The notes under the pieces: generated by a model
Database searches by the model: none
Seen by the model: only the letters and a program-made list of their open reading frames with translations
Told to the model about the DNA's origin: nothing
Source: Dromiciops gliroides
Taxonomy: Eukaryota > Chordata > Mammalia > Microbiotheria > Microbiotheriidae
Reading direction: 5' to 3'
Assembly (NCBI RefSeq): GCF_019393635.1
Contig: NC_057866.1
Location: 3,126,223-3,190,222, forward strand
Length of the DNA: 64,000 nucleotides
Made by a program: the position numbers and the translations under genes
Part shown: piece by piece, positions 12,301 through 22,957 of the stretch
Numbering within the stretch: the stretch's first letter is position 1
Layout: each line of letters starts with the position of its first letter

Positions 12301-13395
12301 TCATCTTATTCTTAAAAAAAAAAAAAAAAAGAGGGCATAGAAGGAGGAGGCAGTAAGCCGCTGTTGTCACATCCACCCCAAGATGGCCTGATTTGATCAG
12401 CCCTAATGGGCCCAAAGGGCAACAGGGAGAAGGCCTTTGTCCATTGCCAAAGAAGACCCTGGCCGAAAAAGGGCTGGGGCCGCTGGCTAGAGGTCAAAGG
12501 TGATGTTTGGATCACTGGAGAAGAAAGCCAGGAGAGGCCATCTCTCTTCTAAGTAACGGCCGCCAGCTGTTCAGGCCTCCAGCTGTTCCCTTCTCAGCTG
12601 GACTAGCCAGTTGTGCATGGAATGGGAAGGTCTCATGAAGTGAGGAAGGCTCCCAGCTCACTTACAGGCTGCAAGTTCCTGTGGGCAGAACCAGGCGTGT
12701 GACACCCCCCCCCCCCCCCCCGCAAAGGTACAATGAATCCCAGAAGCCCCTGGGGGAAGCCCAAAGCCAACCCAGCATCCCTGGTTCTCCAATGGCTTAT
12801 CCTGGCAGGGCTTCCCATCCAGGAACAAAGGGGAAAAGGGAGAGGGAGGATGGGCATCCTCACCTGGGGCCGGGGCTGGGCCAGACCAGACAAAATGGTC
12901 AGGCAGCTGAGGTCTCTATTCTCTTGGAGGGAAAAGGTCAGGTTTTTCCAGGAGACAACGGCTGAGAAATTGGGCTCCAAGCTCATGAGACCTGGCTGTT
13001 CTTCTCCCCTCAGTCAGGAAGGAGGACAAAGACATCTGTTCAATGATTTAAGAGAAGTCTGCCCCCCTCTTTGGCATGCCAGGCAGAAGGCAAGGCCACT
13101 GGATGGAACACTGAGGGAAAGGGGCTTCCAGGAGCTGCCCGAGGAAGTCCACCCCAGATTGTGGAGGGGGGAGGGTCATCAGTACAGATATTCTTGGACT
13201 CTTTCAATGTATCCAACACCATTTTTTTCTTTAAAAAAATACCATTTGTCATATGAAATGGTTCTGGGTGAGAGAAGGCACATGGGATATTATGGCAATG
13301 TAAGAAACAGAAAATATCAATTAAAAACCCTTTTTTAAAAATATACACCCCAGATTATCTAAGGGAAGATATTTTGAAGTTAGGAGGCCTGATGT
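12301..13395. other. No gene recognised
   Basis: Unique-looking sequence with a poly-A at 12,314-12,330 and the poly-C at 12,705. The 201-codon open frame here shows no family features. Confidence 0.45.
12705..12721 (+). repeat. Poly-C run of 17
   Basis: Seventeen consecutive C. Other long C or G runs occur at about 2,004-2,015, 21,264-21,278, 45,749-45,760 and 47,700. These are likely to be length-unstable or misread. Confidence 0.9.
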
Positions 13396-13560
13396 TAAGG
13401 TCTGTATGTTTCACTTATGGCTATGTGACCTTGGGTGAACCAACTCTCAGCATTGTACCTCAGTTTCCCCCTCTGTAAATCTGGATGATATTCACACGCC
13501 CTTCTTCCTTCATGGGGTTGTCATAAGAAAAAGTGCTCTGCAAACAGAACATTATGGAAG
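13396..13560 (+). mobile_element. MIR SINE
   Basis: GGCTATGTGACCTTGGGTG, CCTCAGTTTCCCCCTCTGTAAA, GGGGTTGTCATAAG and GTGCTCTGCAAACAG follow the MIR order. Confidence 0.75.
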
Positions 13561-13689
13561 GAGAAATTTGTCTTGTATCTGAGGCCCCTAAAACTTCAGA
13601 AAGCTCCTGTCAGAAGGGATGCTGATCTGGAGTTCCATGACATGGGTTGGCATACCAGGCCTGTCACTGGCTCTGTGTGTGACACCCCT

Positions 13690-13800
13690 CCCCTGGGTTG
13701 ATCCTGACTCTGCTCCCAACTTGCTGTGTGACCTTGAGGAAGGTCCTGCCCTCACTGAGCCTCCTCAGATGAGGGGCTTTTCTGAGAGTTGTCATCATTC
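13690..13800 (+). mobile_element. MIR-type fragment
   Basis: CAACTTGCTGTGTGACCTTG and a decayed CTCACTGAGCCTCCTCAGATG. Short and diverged. Confidence 0.5.
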
Positions 13801-14124
13801 CTATACTAGGGGCTTGCCCCTTTCCAGCCTCCAGGCCCCTGCTCCCCATCGCCTGGGTGAGCCCCTCCAGCGCAGCCCAGCCTGCAGGGGCAACGAGTTT
13901 GGGGAAGCTCTAGACTTCCTTCCCTCAATCTCCAGCCCCAGCCCCCCATCTGCCTGTCCCCATCCTCCCAGGGACCTCTGCCACGAGTCCCCTGCCACTC
14001 AGCTCTTCTGCCCTGCTGGTCGAACTGAAAGGAATTCCCCTGGATACCAAAGATTCCTGGGGAGGGAAACCAATGCTGAGTCAGGAACAAGAATCAGACT
14101 TGGAAGTGTTTTCTGAGATCATAT

Positions 14125-14330
14125 GCTACTGCCTCAGTTTCTCCTTCTGTTCAATGAGGGTCTTGGACTGCATGACCTTGGAGGTCCCTTTCAGCTCTAA
14201 CTCTATGATCTCCCCATTTTACAGATGGTGAAACTGAGGCCCGGAAAGGGGAGGGACACTGCCCCGGGCCCTACAGAACTTGGCAGAACTGGGCCTCGAA
14301 GCAGTTCCCTGTCCCCTAGACCAGAGCTCT
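14125..14330. mobile_element. MIR3/MIR-type fragments, opposed
   Basis: CTGCCTCAGTTTCTCCTTCTG and GCATGACCTTGGAGGTCCC on the plus strand, then CCCATTTTACAGATGGTGAAAC in the reverse sense from 14,212. Two ancient copies placed back to back. Confidence 0.5.
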
Positions 14331-16699
14331 TTCCCCTCCTCCCCACAATATCTTTAGAGGGAGGCAAGCTTACCAACCCTCCCACCTCCACCAGGACCTC
14401 CCAGGAATCCCCCAAAGTGGGCCCAACTCCCCAAGGTAGGTCTTGTTGTGTTGGAGATGCTCCTCAAGGGGCTCAACCCCACTTCCTACTGCAAACTAAC
14501 TGGGCAGTGGATCAAGGTGCTTTGTGAATTACCCCCATCGAATCGAAAGTGGGTTTGGGATCCTTGAGAATGTAAAGGTTTCCACCTGGCTCTGAAGTGG
14601 GCACCCATGACCTGATCTGCTTGGCAGGAGGGAAGTGGTGACATATTGGGAGAGTAGGAGGCCGGAAGGACACTCTCAGGCTACAGCTGTGGAGCTCAGG
14701 CTGGGTACTTTGTAGAAAGGGTCCTTGCATCTTCTGGAATCTCCCATCTTCCCCCACCCGCATTTCAGTCAGCTGTTCAGGAGTATGGCCTCCTGAAGTC
14801 AATTTGTTTGCTTTGATGTTCGATTCCTTTCCCTCAGCCTGGCGATTCAAGCTTCTCCCTGACCTCAGGGATGAGGTTCCAGAGGTGAGGTGATGAGCCC
14901 CTGCACCAGGGTGGGGGCAGTGTCGGAGGAGAGAAGGGAGTGTCTTCAGAAATGCTGTAAGGGGAGTCTTCAGGGCTCATCGAGCAGGCTAAACAAAGGC
15001 AGTCCTGGCAGAAGAAGGCACCGGGGATCCGTGACTAGGCTTACCCAGGCCAGGCTGAGGGTGGGAGATCTGAGCAGCTCTGAAAAGCTGGAAGTCCTAA
15101 AATAACTCAGGCTCTTAAAAATTAAAAGTGTGGGTCAGCCCACTCGTCATAATCCCTGCCTTGGAGGGGCATACACTCTAATACCACTGTCAGGGATCTA
15201 GGAGAAGGCCATCCCCCCGCTGCCACCCAGGCCCTCGGGTGGACCCCCTGTGGGGGAGTAATGGGAAGACATAGAACAGTGTCACAGAATAGGTTCTAAT
15301 CTGCCCTGGTGGGGTGAGTGCTGACTTCAGTGATAGTCACAGCTCCTTTGATGTCTCGTTAAAGGGATGGTTTGTAAACGCGTAGAAAAGGAAGCAGTGA
15401 CCACATTGAGCCAGTGAGGCTTCATCCTGCCCAAGTCGTGCTAGACTAACAGGGGAAAGAGGGATTAGGCTTTTTCTCTTTGACCCTGGAGGGCAGAGCT
15501 CAGAGTGAGGGAGGCTGGATTGAGTAGACACATTGAGGCTTGCTGTCAGAAAATTCCCTCACACTGAGGGCTAGCCTCAGGCGGCCCAGCTGGCGACAGG
15601 AGGCGTCGGGCTCCCCCAAGAGATCCAAGGTTGGACATCCACTTGTCTTCCACGCTGCCAAAAAGGATTCTTGTTCTGGTGTGGCCCCTTCCAGCTTGGA
15701 GACTCAGGGATTCTGTGAACATCCTGGATGGCAGGAATGCCAACCCCCATATAAGAAGTCGGTGCCATCTTTACTCTGGCATGCCCTTGTCAGAAACAAG
15801 ATTGTAGGCTTACAAGTCCTGGGCAGGGGGAGGTACTTTTGATGGCTGCTAGTCCCCCTGGCCTTTGTAGCCTTTTGTCCCTGAGAACTCTGAGGGGGAA
15901 GAGAATTCTAGGTATGGGGGAGGAACAGTGGGAGCTGGGAACTTGAGGGTGGGGAGGGAGAAGTGGCAAGGATGCCAGTATCCCAGGATCTGGGGGTGGG
16001 TGGAGAAGCATAGCCTGCATTTCTTCTTTTTTTCCATAATAAAGGATGAGTAACTTTGGCAAATGCTTTCCTAAAGTGTAAGTCACATCCCTGGCTGGGC
16101 CATCCCGATCTCCCAGTCTGATAACCTTAAGAGCCAAGGAAACACTTCGTCTGACCCGGTTCATGCTGCACTAAGGCCCTGGCTGTGTGGTCACTGCCTC
16201 CTTTTCTGCATGTTCACAAACCATTCCTTTAAGTGATATCCCCTTCAAGGAATTCATCATTTTTCACTGATGTCTCACCCGAGTGGGCCCTGCCCACAGT
16301 GGACTGCCTCACACTCTTGTTCATGTCCTGGCTCAGAATTTCCCAGGGGATGGGATGAACCCAAGGCAATTCCCGTTTTCTATATTTATTAAGGCTTCAT
16401 TTTACATCAGTTTTGCCTTTATCATAGACAAGTCCTTCCACTTTGCCGGGGCCTCATTTTGGCCACCTATAAATCACAGATGTGGAGCAGAAGGTCTCTC
16501 CCGGCCCTCAGAGAAGGATTTCTGAATACTGCCTAACGCCAGACACAAGGACTTAGGTGGAAAAGCCTTATTGTATTTGATGTGGGGAGAAGCCAGATGG
16601 GTCTCTCCCAGAGAATGTTGCGCTCTCCACCTCGCGTCATCCCTGGGCAGGAGGAGGCTCATTAAGGAGGCTGAGTGACTGCCTGGCTGTGATTAGCTT
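14331..16699. other. No gene recognised
   Basis: A 2.4-kb stretch of unique-looking sequence without clear repeats, directly left of the CpG-rich block. Part of it may belong to the same regulatory region. Confidence 0.4.
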
Positions 16700-18420
16700 C
16701 ATCTGCCTCCCACCCCCACCCCCTTATGGATGCTTCCCACTGAGCAGGCCCCAGTGACTGCCCCTGAATGGTGGCCCCCGAAGTGCACTGCCTCTTATTG
16801 CCATTAGCTTTTGTTCCCCAGTTGCCTCTAGAGACAGAAGACCCTCCTCCCTCCTCCCTCCTCCCTCCGCCCTGGATGGGGCAACACCGCTCCCCCTTCC
16901 CCACCCCTCCCCCACCCCAGGCCTTGCGCTGCCTGCCAAGGCGGACCACAGGTCCAAGAGTCACCAGGACCCAGGCACTGGTGTCGGAAGAGAAAAAACC
17001 CTCTGCCATGGTCTTATTGGCAACCCCCCCCCCCACCAGCTGCAGACTGGGGTGGACAGGGTTCTGAGACAGGAAAGCGGGGCGGGGGGGGGGGCCGTCC
17101 AGTTTCCAGGTCCCGCAGCCTGCCCAGCACCCCACCGCCCTCCTGCTCCTCCCCACCTGCCCGCCGCCAGCCGCCACCGCCGCCTGCCCGACAGAAGTCA
17201 CGTTGCTTTCAGAGTGAAACGTTTCAATTCCGAGGATTTGCCATGAGTTTGAAGTCCCCCAAAAGGCTTTGAAGCTTCTGTTTTCCAAGATTTGAGGGTT
17301 GAGGGGCGTGAAAAAGCCCCCCTTTCTCCTTGTTTCCAGCCTGTCAGTTTGGGGTTTCTGGGCGAACATGAAAGCTCCCTCCCAGGTCCTCTGCTTCCCA
17401 ATTCTTTACGCGCTCTGTCCCCTGGAGACCGTGTGCCTGTGGAGGTGGCTGCAGACACAAGCGCTCGGGCCGGGCTGGCGGCTGGCGGCCGTAGGGGCCC
17501 CAGCCTTTCTGCTCAGCAGCCCCTTCCTGAGCTGCGCGTCTCCCACCTCTCCAAGCCGCCTCTCCAGTCACCTCCCTGCACCAGCCGAGCCTGGGCGCTG
17601 AGCTGCAGAAGGGGACATTTCCCTGCTGCGCGTGCAGCATTGCTCCCGAGGCGCCCGAGGGCCGGCCGCTGAAGCCAGTCGTGCCACCTGCCTCCCCTGG
17701 CAAGGACGGGCCGGCCTGGCACGGCCTGGCACGGCCGGGCAGTGCGTCAAGGGGCGCTTCCCCGGAATTCGCTTTCGCGTTCCTGTAGCCACCGCCGCAC
17801 CATTAAGGCGCTATTACATTTGTTTGTGTTGTTGTTGTTGTCTTGTGTGTTTGTGTGTGTGTTTGTGAGCGCGCGCTTCCACGTGTGCATGCGTGTGCGA
17901 GGCTGCTGCCTTTGATGGGGCTTTTCTCGCCTTTCTCCGGAGCCGCAGACAGTTTGCTGCGCGGCCCTTTGTCCTGATGGGCCGCAATGGTGCCTGTTTT
18001 GGGGGGTCCCCGGGGGGCCGGGCAGCTTTAATTCGGGGACAAAGCCTCATTTGCAGGTCAATGCCGTGGCACGCTCGCCTCGCCCCTTTGCCTAACCCTC
18101 CTTTTGTTCCTCCTGCCAGATGGTCACGGAAATGCTAATTCGCTCGCTCGCTCTCTCCCCCCTTTTTGTCCTGCATTTAATTGCAGCCTTTGCAGATGGG
18201 CTGGCCCGCGGAGTGTGTGCGCTCCATTCAGATGAGGGCCTTCTCAGGCACGTCGGGAGGGCCCAATCCGAGTCACGCAGGGATTAGCTTGACAGGGAAG
18301 TGGCCAGATTAGAATCGCTGGCCAGCGAGCTCTTGTCTCTCTCCCCTCTCTGGCCCTTACGCACAGTAGCCCCGCTGGGCCCCTCCTGGGCAGGTGCTGA
18401 CTGGCAACGGTGGGGCCCTA
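16700..18420. other. CpG-rich, repeat-free block; candidate distal regulatory island
   Basis: This block contains no recognisable SINE, LINE or LTR and is rich in CpG, especially 17,100-18,300. The part from 17,780 to 18,350 mixes GC-rich stretches with AT-rich homeodomain-like cores such as TTTAATTG and CTTTAATTCGG, a TGTG-rich tract, and AGGTCA and TTTGATG motifs. This texture resembles conserved non-coding elements. It lies about 25 kb downstream of CDKN1C. I could not identify a protein exon; the long open frames in it are low-complexity and look like chance in GC-rich DNA. A non-coding RNA promoter is an alternative. Confidence 0.45.
16840..16870 (+). repeat. (CCTCCCT)n short tandem
   Basis: TCCTCCCTCCTCCCTCC units, inside the CpG-rich block at 16.7-18.4 kb. 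Confidence 0.8.
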
Positions 18421-18755
18421 TCGGGCAGCCAAAAGCTCTTTGAGCTCACTTACCCAGGACAGGGCAGCGACCCTTGGGTTTCCTTGGACTTCTCCAAGCC
18501 ACAGAGTGAAGCGATACAGAATGGAGAGTGGGGGGAGGGAGAGAGAACCAGCTCTTTTCCCTTTCTAAGTCGTGACTGCCAACGGGCGCTCAAGAGGAGG
18601 GCTGGCCATCAAGCTGGGCAAAGACCTACCCCCAAGAGATGCTATTTGCCACCCACTCAAGGGGCAAAGAGTCTCCTTACCTCAACCTCAGCCCTACTCC
18701 CTGGCCAGGAAACTCTCAGCATCATCCATGGGTATCCTTCTAATCCACCCCTAGC
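18421..18755. other. Nothing recognised
   Basis: Unique-looking sequence between the CpG-rich block and an L3/CR1 fragment. Confidence 0.45.
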
Positions 18756-19100
18756 GATGACAGAACTAGAAGGCGCCTCAGAGGCATCTGAGCCATGGCC
18801 ACCTAATTAATGGGCCTTCACCCAGCCTTCCCTTGAAGACTTCCAGAAAGGAAAAGTTTACTACCTCCCAAGCAAATCTGACTGTGTTACTTGTCAGAAA
18901 ACGGGGCAGAATCTGCCGCTCTGCAACCTCCTGCGCCGACCGTTCTTGTCTGTCCTCTGGGGCTGGGAAGGCATCTCCTCTCCTCCTCCTGGGGGGCGGG
19001 GCGCTCTTGGTATGTTGAGAAATAATTTAAAAGTCCTGCCTCAGTCTTCTCTTCCCCAGGCTGAACAGTCCGAGGTTCTTCAACTTATCCTTCTGTGGCT
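18756..19100 (-). mobile_element. L3/CR1 LINE fragment
   Basis: ATCTGAGCCATGGCCACC, TCCCTTGAAGACTTCCAG, CTACCTCCCAAGC and TCTTCTCTTCCCCAGGCTGAACAG follow the reversed L3/CR1 end in order. It borders the CTCTGT array. Confidence 0.65.
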
Positions 19101-19244
19101 CAAGAAGATAACATGATCTAAGCAGCAGAGCTAAAGAAAGAGTACCAAGATCCAAATGCCCATCTGTTACCTACTGCTTGTCCACCTTTCTGGTGACATC
19201 AATAAAAGCATGCACAAGCAGTCTGGGCTCAGCTTCCGACACCT

Positions 19245-19535
19245 TCATCTCTGTCTCTGTCTCTGTCTCTGTCTCTGTCTCTCTCTCTGTCTCTGTCTCT
19301 CTCTCTGTCTCTGTCTCTGTCTGTCTCTCTCTGTCTCTGTCTCTCTCTCTCTGTTTCTCTGTCTCTGTCTCTGTCTCTCTCTGTTTCTCTGTCTGTCTCT
19401 CTCTCTCTGTCTCTGTCTCTGTGTGTGTGTGTGTCTCTCTCTGTTTCTCTGTCTCTGTCTCTCTCTGTTTCTCTGTCTCTGTCTCTGTCTCTGTCTCTCT
19501 CCTCTCTATGTCTGTGTGTGTGTGTGTCTCTCTCT
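19245..19535 (+). repeat. (CTCTGT)n satellite-like array, about 290 bases
   Basis: Tandem CTCTGT units, mixed with CTCTCT, TTTCTCTG and TGTGTG variants. It makes long open frames of Ser-Val-Cys-Leu type in several phases, which are artefacts. Confidence 0.95.
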
Positions 19536-19770
19536 AACTAGGAGTCACAAGTCAAGAACTCTAAACATTTATGTACAATGCCCAGAGCTTTGATACTGTC
19601 TAGTCCAGAATAAGAGAGAAGGAGTGCATCTAGGAAAGCCAGTAACTGAATACAAAGTAGTCTGGTGGAGGGAGTGCTGTGGTGGGATCAGTCAAAGGAC
19701 ACTTTCAGAAGAGGCAGCCAATACCTCTGAGGATTGAATACCTCCCTGTATGACGCCTCAGTAAAAATGG

Positions 19771-19924
19771 AGGCAGCTAGGTGGCCCACTGGATAGAGCA
19801 CCAGCCCTGGAGTCAGGAGTACCTGAGTTCAAATCTGGCCTCAGACACTTGACACTTACTAGCTGTGTGACCCTGGGCAAGTCACTTAACCCCAATTGCC
19901 TCACCAAAAAAAAAAAAAAAAAAA
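19771..19924 (+). mobile_element. WSINE1/Mar-type SINE
   Basis: Full-length copy from AGGCAGCTAGGTGGCCCACTGG to a poly-A tail of about 20 bases, with the core CACTTACTAGCTGTGTGACC intact. Confidence 0.93.
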
Positions 19925-19944
19925 GATCCGATGACAGTAGCCCA

Positions 19945-20075
19945 ATGAATCAGTAAGCATTAACAGCTAGACATGTGGAACACTATGTTAGGCACTAAGA
20001 ACTGGAAGATAAAAGGAATACAGTCCCTGTCCTCAAGGGTCTTACATTCTACTGATGGAAACAACACACACATGT
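19945..20075 (+). repeat. Ancient repeat, same family
   Basis: AGTAAGCATTAACAGC, ACTATGTTAGGCACTAAG and CCTGTCCTCAAGGGTCTTAC follow the family order directly after a young SINE. Confidence 0.55.
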
Positions 20076-20939
20076 CCTCTCTGACTCAAGGACTAATTCC
20101 TGATTCTCTTTTCTGACATTTCTGCCTCCTGAATTATCACATATAAGATTATGATGTCCTGGCTCCATGACTCTCGGTGATGAAGAGAGCTTTTTATAAA
20201 AATTCTCACAGATCTTTTCTGTCTTTCTTTAGTTCCTTGTCATCTTTCCATTTCATCCTTAAATGTTCTGGTAATGATTGTGGTTAGTTGGGTCTCTTGC
20301 CAGAACATCTTTAAAATGGTCTCATGAACCACAGCTTCCTCTTTCTTAGAAGGTGATACTGTAGCTAATTTTCCACCACTCCTTTTCTCCATAAGATTTT
20401 ACAAAAGAGCTTGTATTTTAAATGGGTGTTGTCTCCAGCTGCCATATGCCTCTGTTTGGCAAGTAAATCAAGTGCTGAATGGATTAAGGTGCTTGTTTTG
20501 TTTTGTTTTGTTTTTAAGTAAGGCAATTGGGGTTAAGTGACTTGCCCAGGGTCACACAGCTAGTAAGTGTTATGTGTTTGAGGCTGGATTTGAACTCAGG
20601 TCCTCCTGACTCCAGGGCCGGTGCTCTAGCCACTGTGCCACCTGGCTGCCCCGATTAAGGTGCTTTTAAAGTTCTCTTTGTGTTCTCTTTATTGTGACAA
20701 TTGATTTACTCTGTTTGATTTTTTCTATGAAATCACTGTAATTAGCATTTCTTTCATTTAAGTTCCATTTTCATCCCAGGTGATTGAGGAATAACTCCCA
20801 TATCAGTCAAAAGTCATTTCCTGTCTGCCTGAGCAAAATCGATTCCTTTTTTTGGTCATGTTGTTTTGAAGAGGTTTGTCATTAGGACAGCAGTACAAGA
20901 TGACTGTGTGTCCCATGACAAGATGCTTCCTGGGATGTA
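20076..20939. other. Unassigned AT-richer segment around a SINE
   Basis: Excluding the SINE at 20,495-20,652, this segment is AT-richer than its surroundings. On the minus strand an open frame of 50 codons runs 20392-20240 with a Lys/Glu-rich start (MEKRSGGKLATVSPSKKEE), and another frame continues beyond it. It may be a decayed retroelement gene; no family was recognised. Confidence 0.25.
20495..20652 (-). mobile_element. SINE with exact 13-base target duplication
   Basis: Reverse-oriented copy with a (TTTTG)n tail. GATTAAGGTGCTT occurs at 20482-20494 and 20653-20665. The sequence on both sides reads as one unclassified segment. Confidence 0.94.
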
Positions 20940-21005
20940 TTACTCAATCTAGCACTTAGCACAATGCCTGGCACATAGTAGGCACTTAATAAATGTTTAT
21001 TGATA
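20940..21005 (+). mobile_element. L2 3'-end stub
   Basis: AGCACTTAGCACAATGCCTG and CATAGTAGGCACTTAATAAATG, the typical L2 terminus. Confidence 0.65.
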
Positions 21006-21799
21006 ATTGGTTAAGAAACAACTCTACCCATTCCTTTTGTTGCCTCTTTTAGAAGAACCTTTCATTGAGTTGCAACTTCCTTTGGTCAGCTGGTTCCATA
21101 TTTGGCTAGGATACAAGACCGAGACAGTTCAGAAATTCAGCTCCACTGATAAACTCTTTATCCTTGGTTACTGGACTCACAGTTAAAGTACCAGCAGTTA
21201 AAGTAACACTTACAGATGGTGTCAAAACCATGTTATGCCTCACACCCCTTGTCCCTCTTCTCCCCCCCCCCCCCCCACTGTTCCTCCAGAAAAGGGCATT
21301 TGCTGTCCAGGACTGAGAAGCAATGGGCAGTTGTCTTTGTTTCCTTGGTCACCATGGCCAAAACCTTCATCACTAAATGGCCAGTCTTCTGATGACATAC
21401 CTGGAGGACAGAGTCCAGATGTTACCAGGATCATACCCAGACCTTTTCCAGCCTGCTACCTCTCAGGGAGGTTCTGCTGTCAAACTTTCACAAACCCACA
21501 ATCAAAACCTCACCACCTTGAGTCATTTAATGAGGCTGCCATGGGAATATTTGAAGGGGGGGGGGGTGTGATGTGTGTGGGTATGTGGTGTGCGATGTAT
21601 TGTGCTGTGTGTGATGTGTGTGTGGTCAGTGCGTGTGTGGTGTGTGATGTGCGTGTAGGGGTGTGGGGGGAGTATGCAGGATAGATGAGATGGGGACTAT
21701 CTGAGAGAGGAAGAAGAACACAAAACCCACAGATAGGAATCCAGTTGGGAAGAGTATATAAGGAAAGGCCAGGATATACAACCCCTAGGCGGTCACTTC
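21006..21799. other. No gene recognised
   Basis: Unique-looking sequence with a poly-C near 21,264 and the TG-rich stretch at 21,549. No coding signature. Confidence 0.45.
21549..21675 (+). repeat. Imperfect (TG)n-rich stretch
   Basis: A G homopolymer of about ten, then TGTGATGTGTGTGGGT-type units; purine/TG-biased, not a clean array. Confidence 0.8.
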
Positions 21800-21915
21800 A
21801 GTCAACTAGCATTTGTTAAAGCTCCTACTACGTGCCGGGCACTGTGCTGAGCACTGGAGAGCAAAGCAAATCAAAAGTCGATGTCTCTACCCTAAAGGAG
21901 CTCAGTCTAATGGGA
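21800..21915 (+). repeat. Ancient repeat, same family
   Basis: CTCCTACTACGTGCCGGGCAC, TGAGCACTGGAGAGCAAAGC and AAAGGAGCTCAGTCTAATGGG. Confidence 0.6.
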
Positions 21916-22624
21916 CAAGTGACTCCGCCTGTGGGAAAGGGGACAGTTGAATTCACACATTAGGTTTAAACAGCAGGAAATACTTGGCCATAATTACATT
22001 CAATGGAAAGCAGAGACAGCTCCCTCTGAGGAATTGTCTGTTTACCTTTCTAAATGAGACCAGCAATCTCCCCAAAGTGCTGGCTGTGCCTCTGGCAGGC
22101 AGCAGCTCCAAGCTCTGCCCTGGGTCCTTTCCCCATGCATGAAATATGGTCTTCCTCTATTCACCACCTCCTCCAAGTACACAGCATCGTGGTGAGCTTG
22201 GGGACCCCAGCCCCTCTGGTCCCCTCTGAGCCCCTCTGAGCCCCTCTGGTCCCCTCTGAGCCCCTCTACACCTGCTGGGAAAGTAGAAAACAAACCCAAA
22301 CCTCTTCCCCACCACCACACAATGTTCAGTGAAGGAGACTTTCAGAGAGCAAAGAGGGAAAGAGACCTAACCGAACTAAGCCCACTCCTGTTTGCTCCGT
22401 TGGAGAAGGAAAGGGTTAAATCTAAAGGCAAAGCATCCTTGGGCGAGCAGGAAACCCGAAAGTCTGGAGGGCAAAGAAGGGATCCAGAATCCCTGCCTGC
22501 CTTCCTGTGGCAACATCGGCTACAGTTACGGCTGCCATGGAGGGAACAAGTAAAGGCTCTTCCAGTCTGAGTCCTCCTCCTCTTCCTTCCCCCCGCCCCT
22601 CCTCCCCTTTCTCACTCCTCTCCT
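21916..22624. other. No gene recognised
   Basis: Unique-looking sequence containing the 10-base minisatellite at 22,206. Nothing else identifiable. Confidence 0.45.
22206..22268 (+). repeat. Short 10-base minisatellite
   Basis: Units CCCCTCTGAG and CCCCTCTGGT alternate about six times. Confidence 0.85.
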
Positions 22625-22957
22625 ATGTCTCTCTGTGTGTCTCCTCTGTCTCTCTCTTTGTCTCTGTCTTTCCTCTCTCATTTTCTCTCTGTCTGTCTCT
22701 CTGTCTCCATCTCTGTCTCTCTGTCTCTGTCTCTCTGTCTCCGTCTCTGTCTCTCTGTCTCCGTCTCTGTCTCTCTGTCTCTGTCTCTCTGTCTCTGTCT
22801 CTGTCTCTGTCTCTCTGTCTCTGTCTCTCTGTCTCCGTCTCTGTCTCTCTTTCTCTGTCTCTGTCTCTCTGTCTCCATCTCTGTCTCTCTGTCTCTGTCT
22901 CTGTCTCTCTGTCTCTGTCTCTGTCTCTCTGTCTCCATCTCTGTCTCTCTCTCTGCC
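22625..22957 (+). repeat. Second (CTCTGT)n array, about 330 bases
   Basis: Same unit, in the form CTCTGTCTCTCTGTCTC with CTCCGT and CTCCAT variants, in the same orientation 3.1 kb downstream of the first array. Confidence 0.95.

Noticed and set aside
12733..13338. 201-codon plus-strand open frame
   Set aside because: No recognisable domain or homologue; composition consistent with a chance frame in non-coding DNA.
16662..17369. 235-codon minus-strand open frame in the CpG-rich block
   Set aside because: Low-complexity Gly/Arg/Pro-rich text from GC-rich DNA, no domain and no splice context.
17000..18400. KvDMR1 or the KCNQ1OT1 promoter
   Set aside because: No KCNQ1 exons or KvDMR-type repeats were recognised, the placental KvDMR lies much further from CDKN1C, and it is reported absent in marsupials as far as I recall.
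19156..19593. Long Ser/Val/Cys/Leu open frames
   Set aside because: Produced by the (CTCTGT)n array; the same happens at 22,507-23,030.
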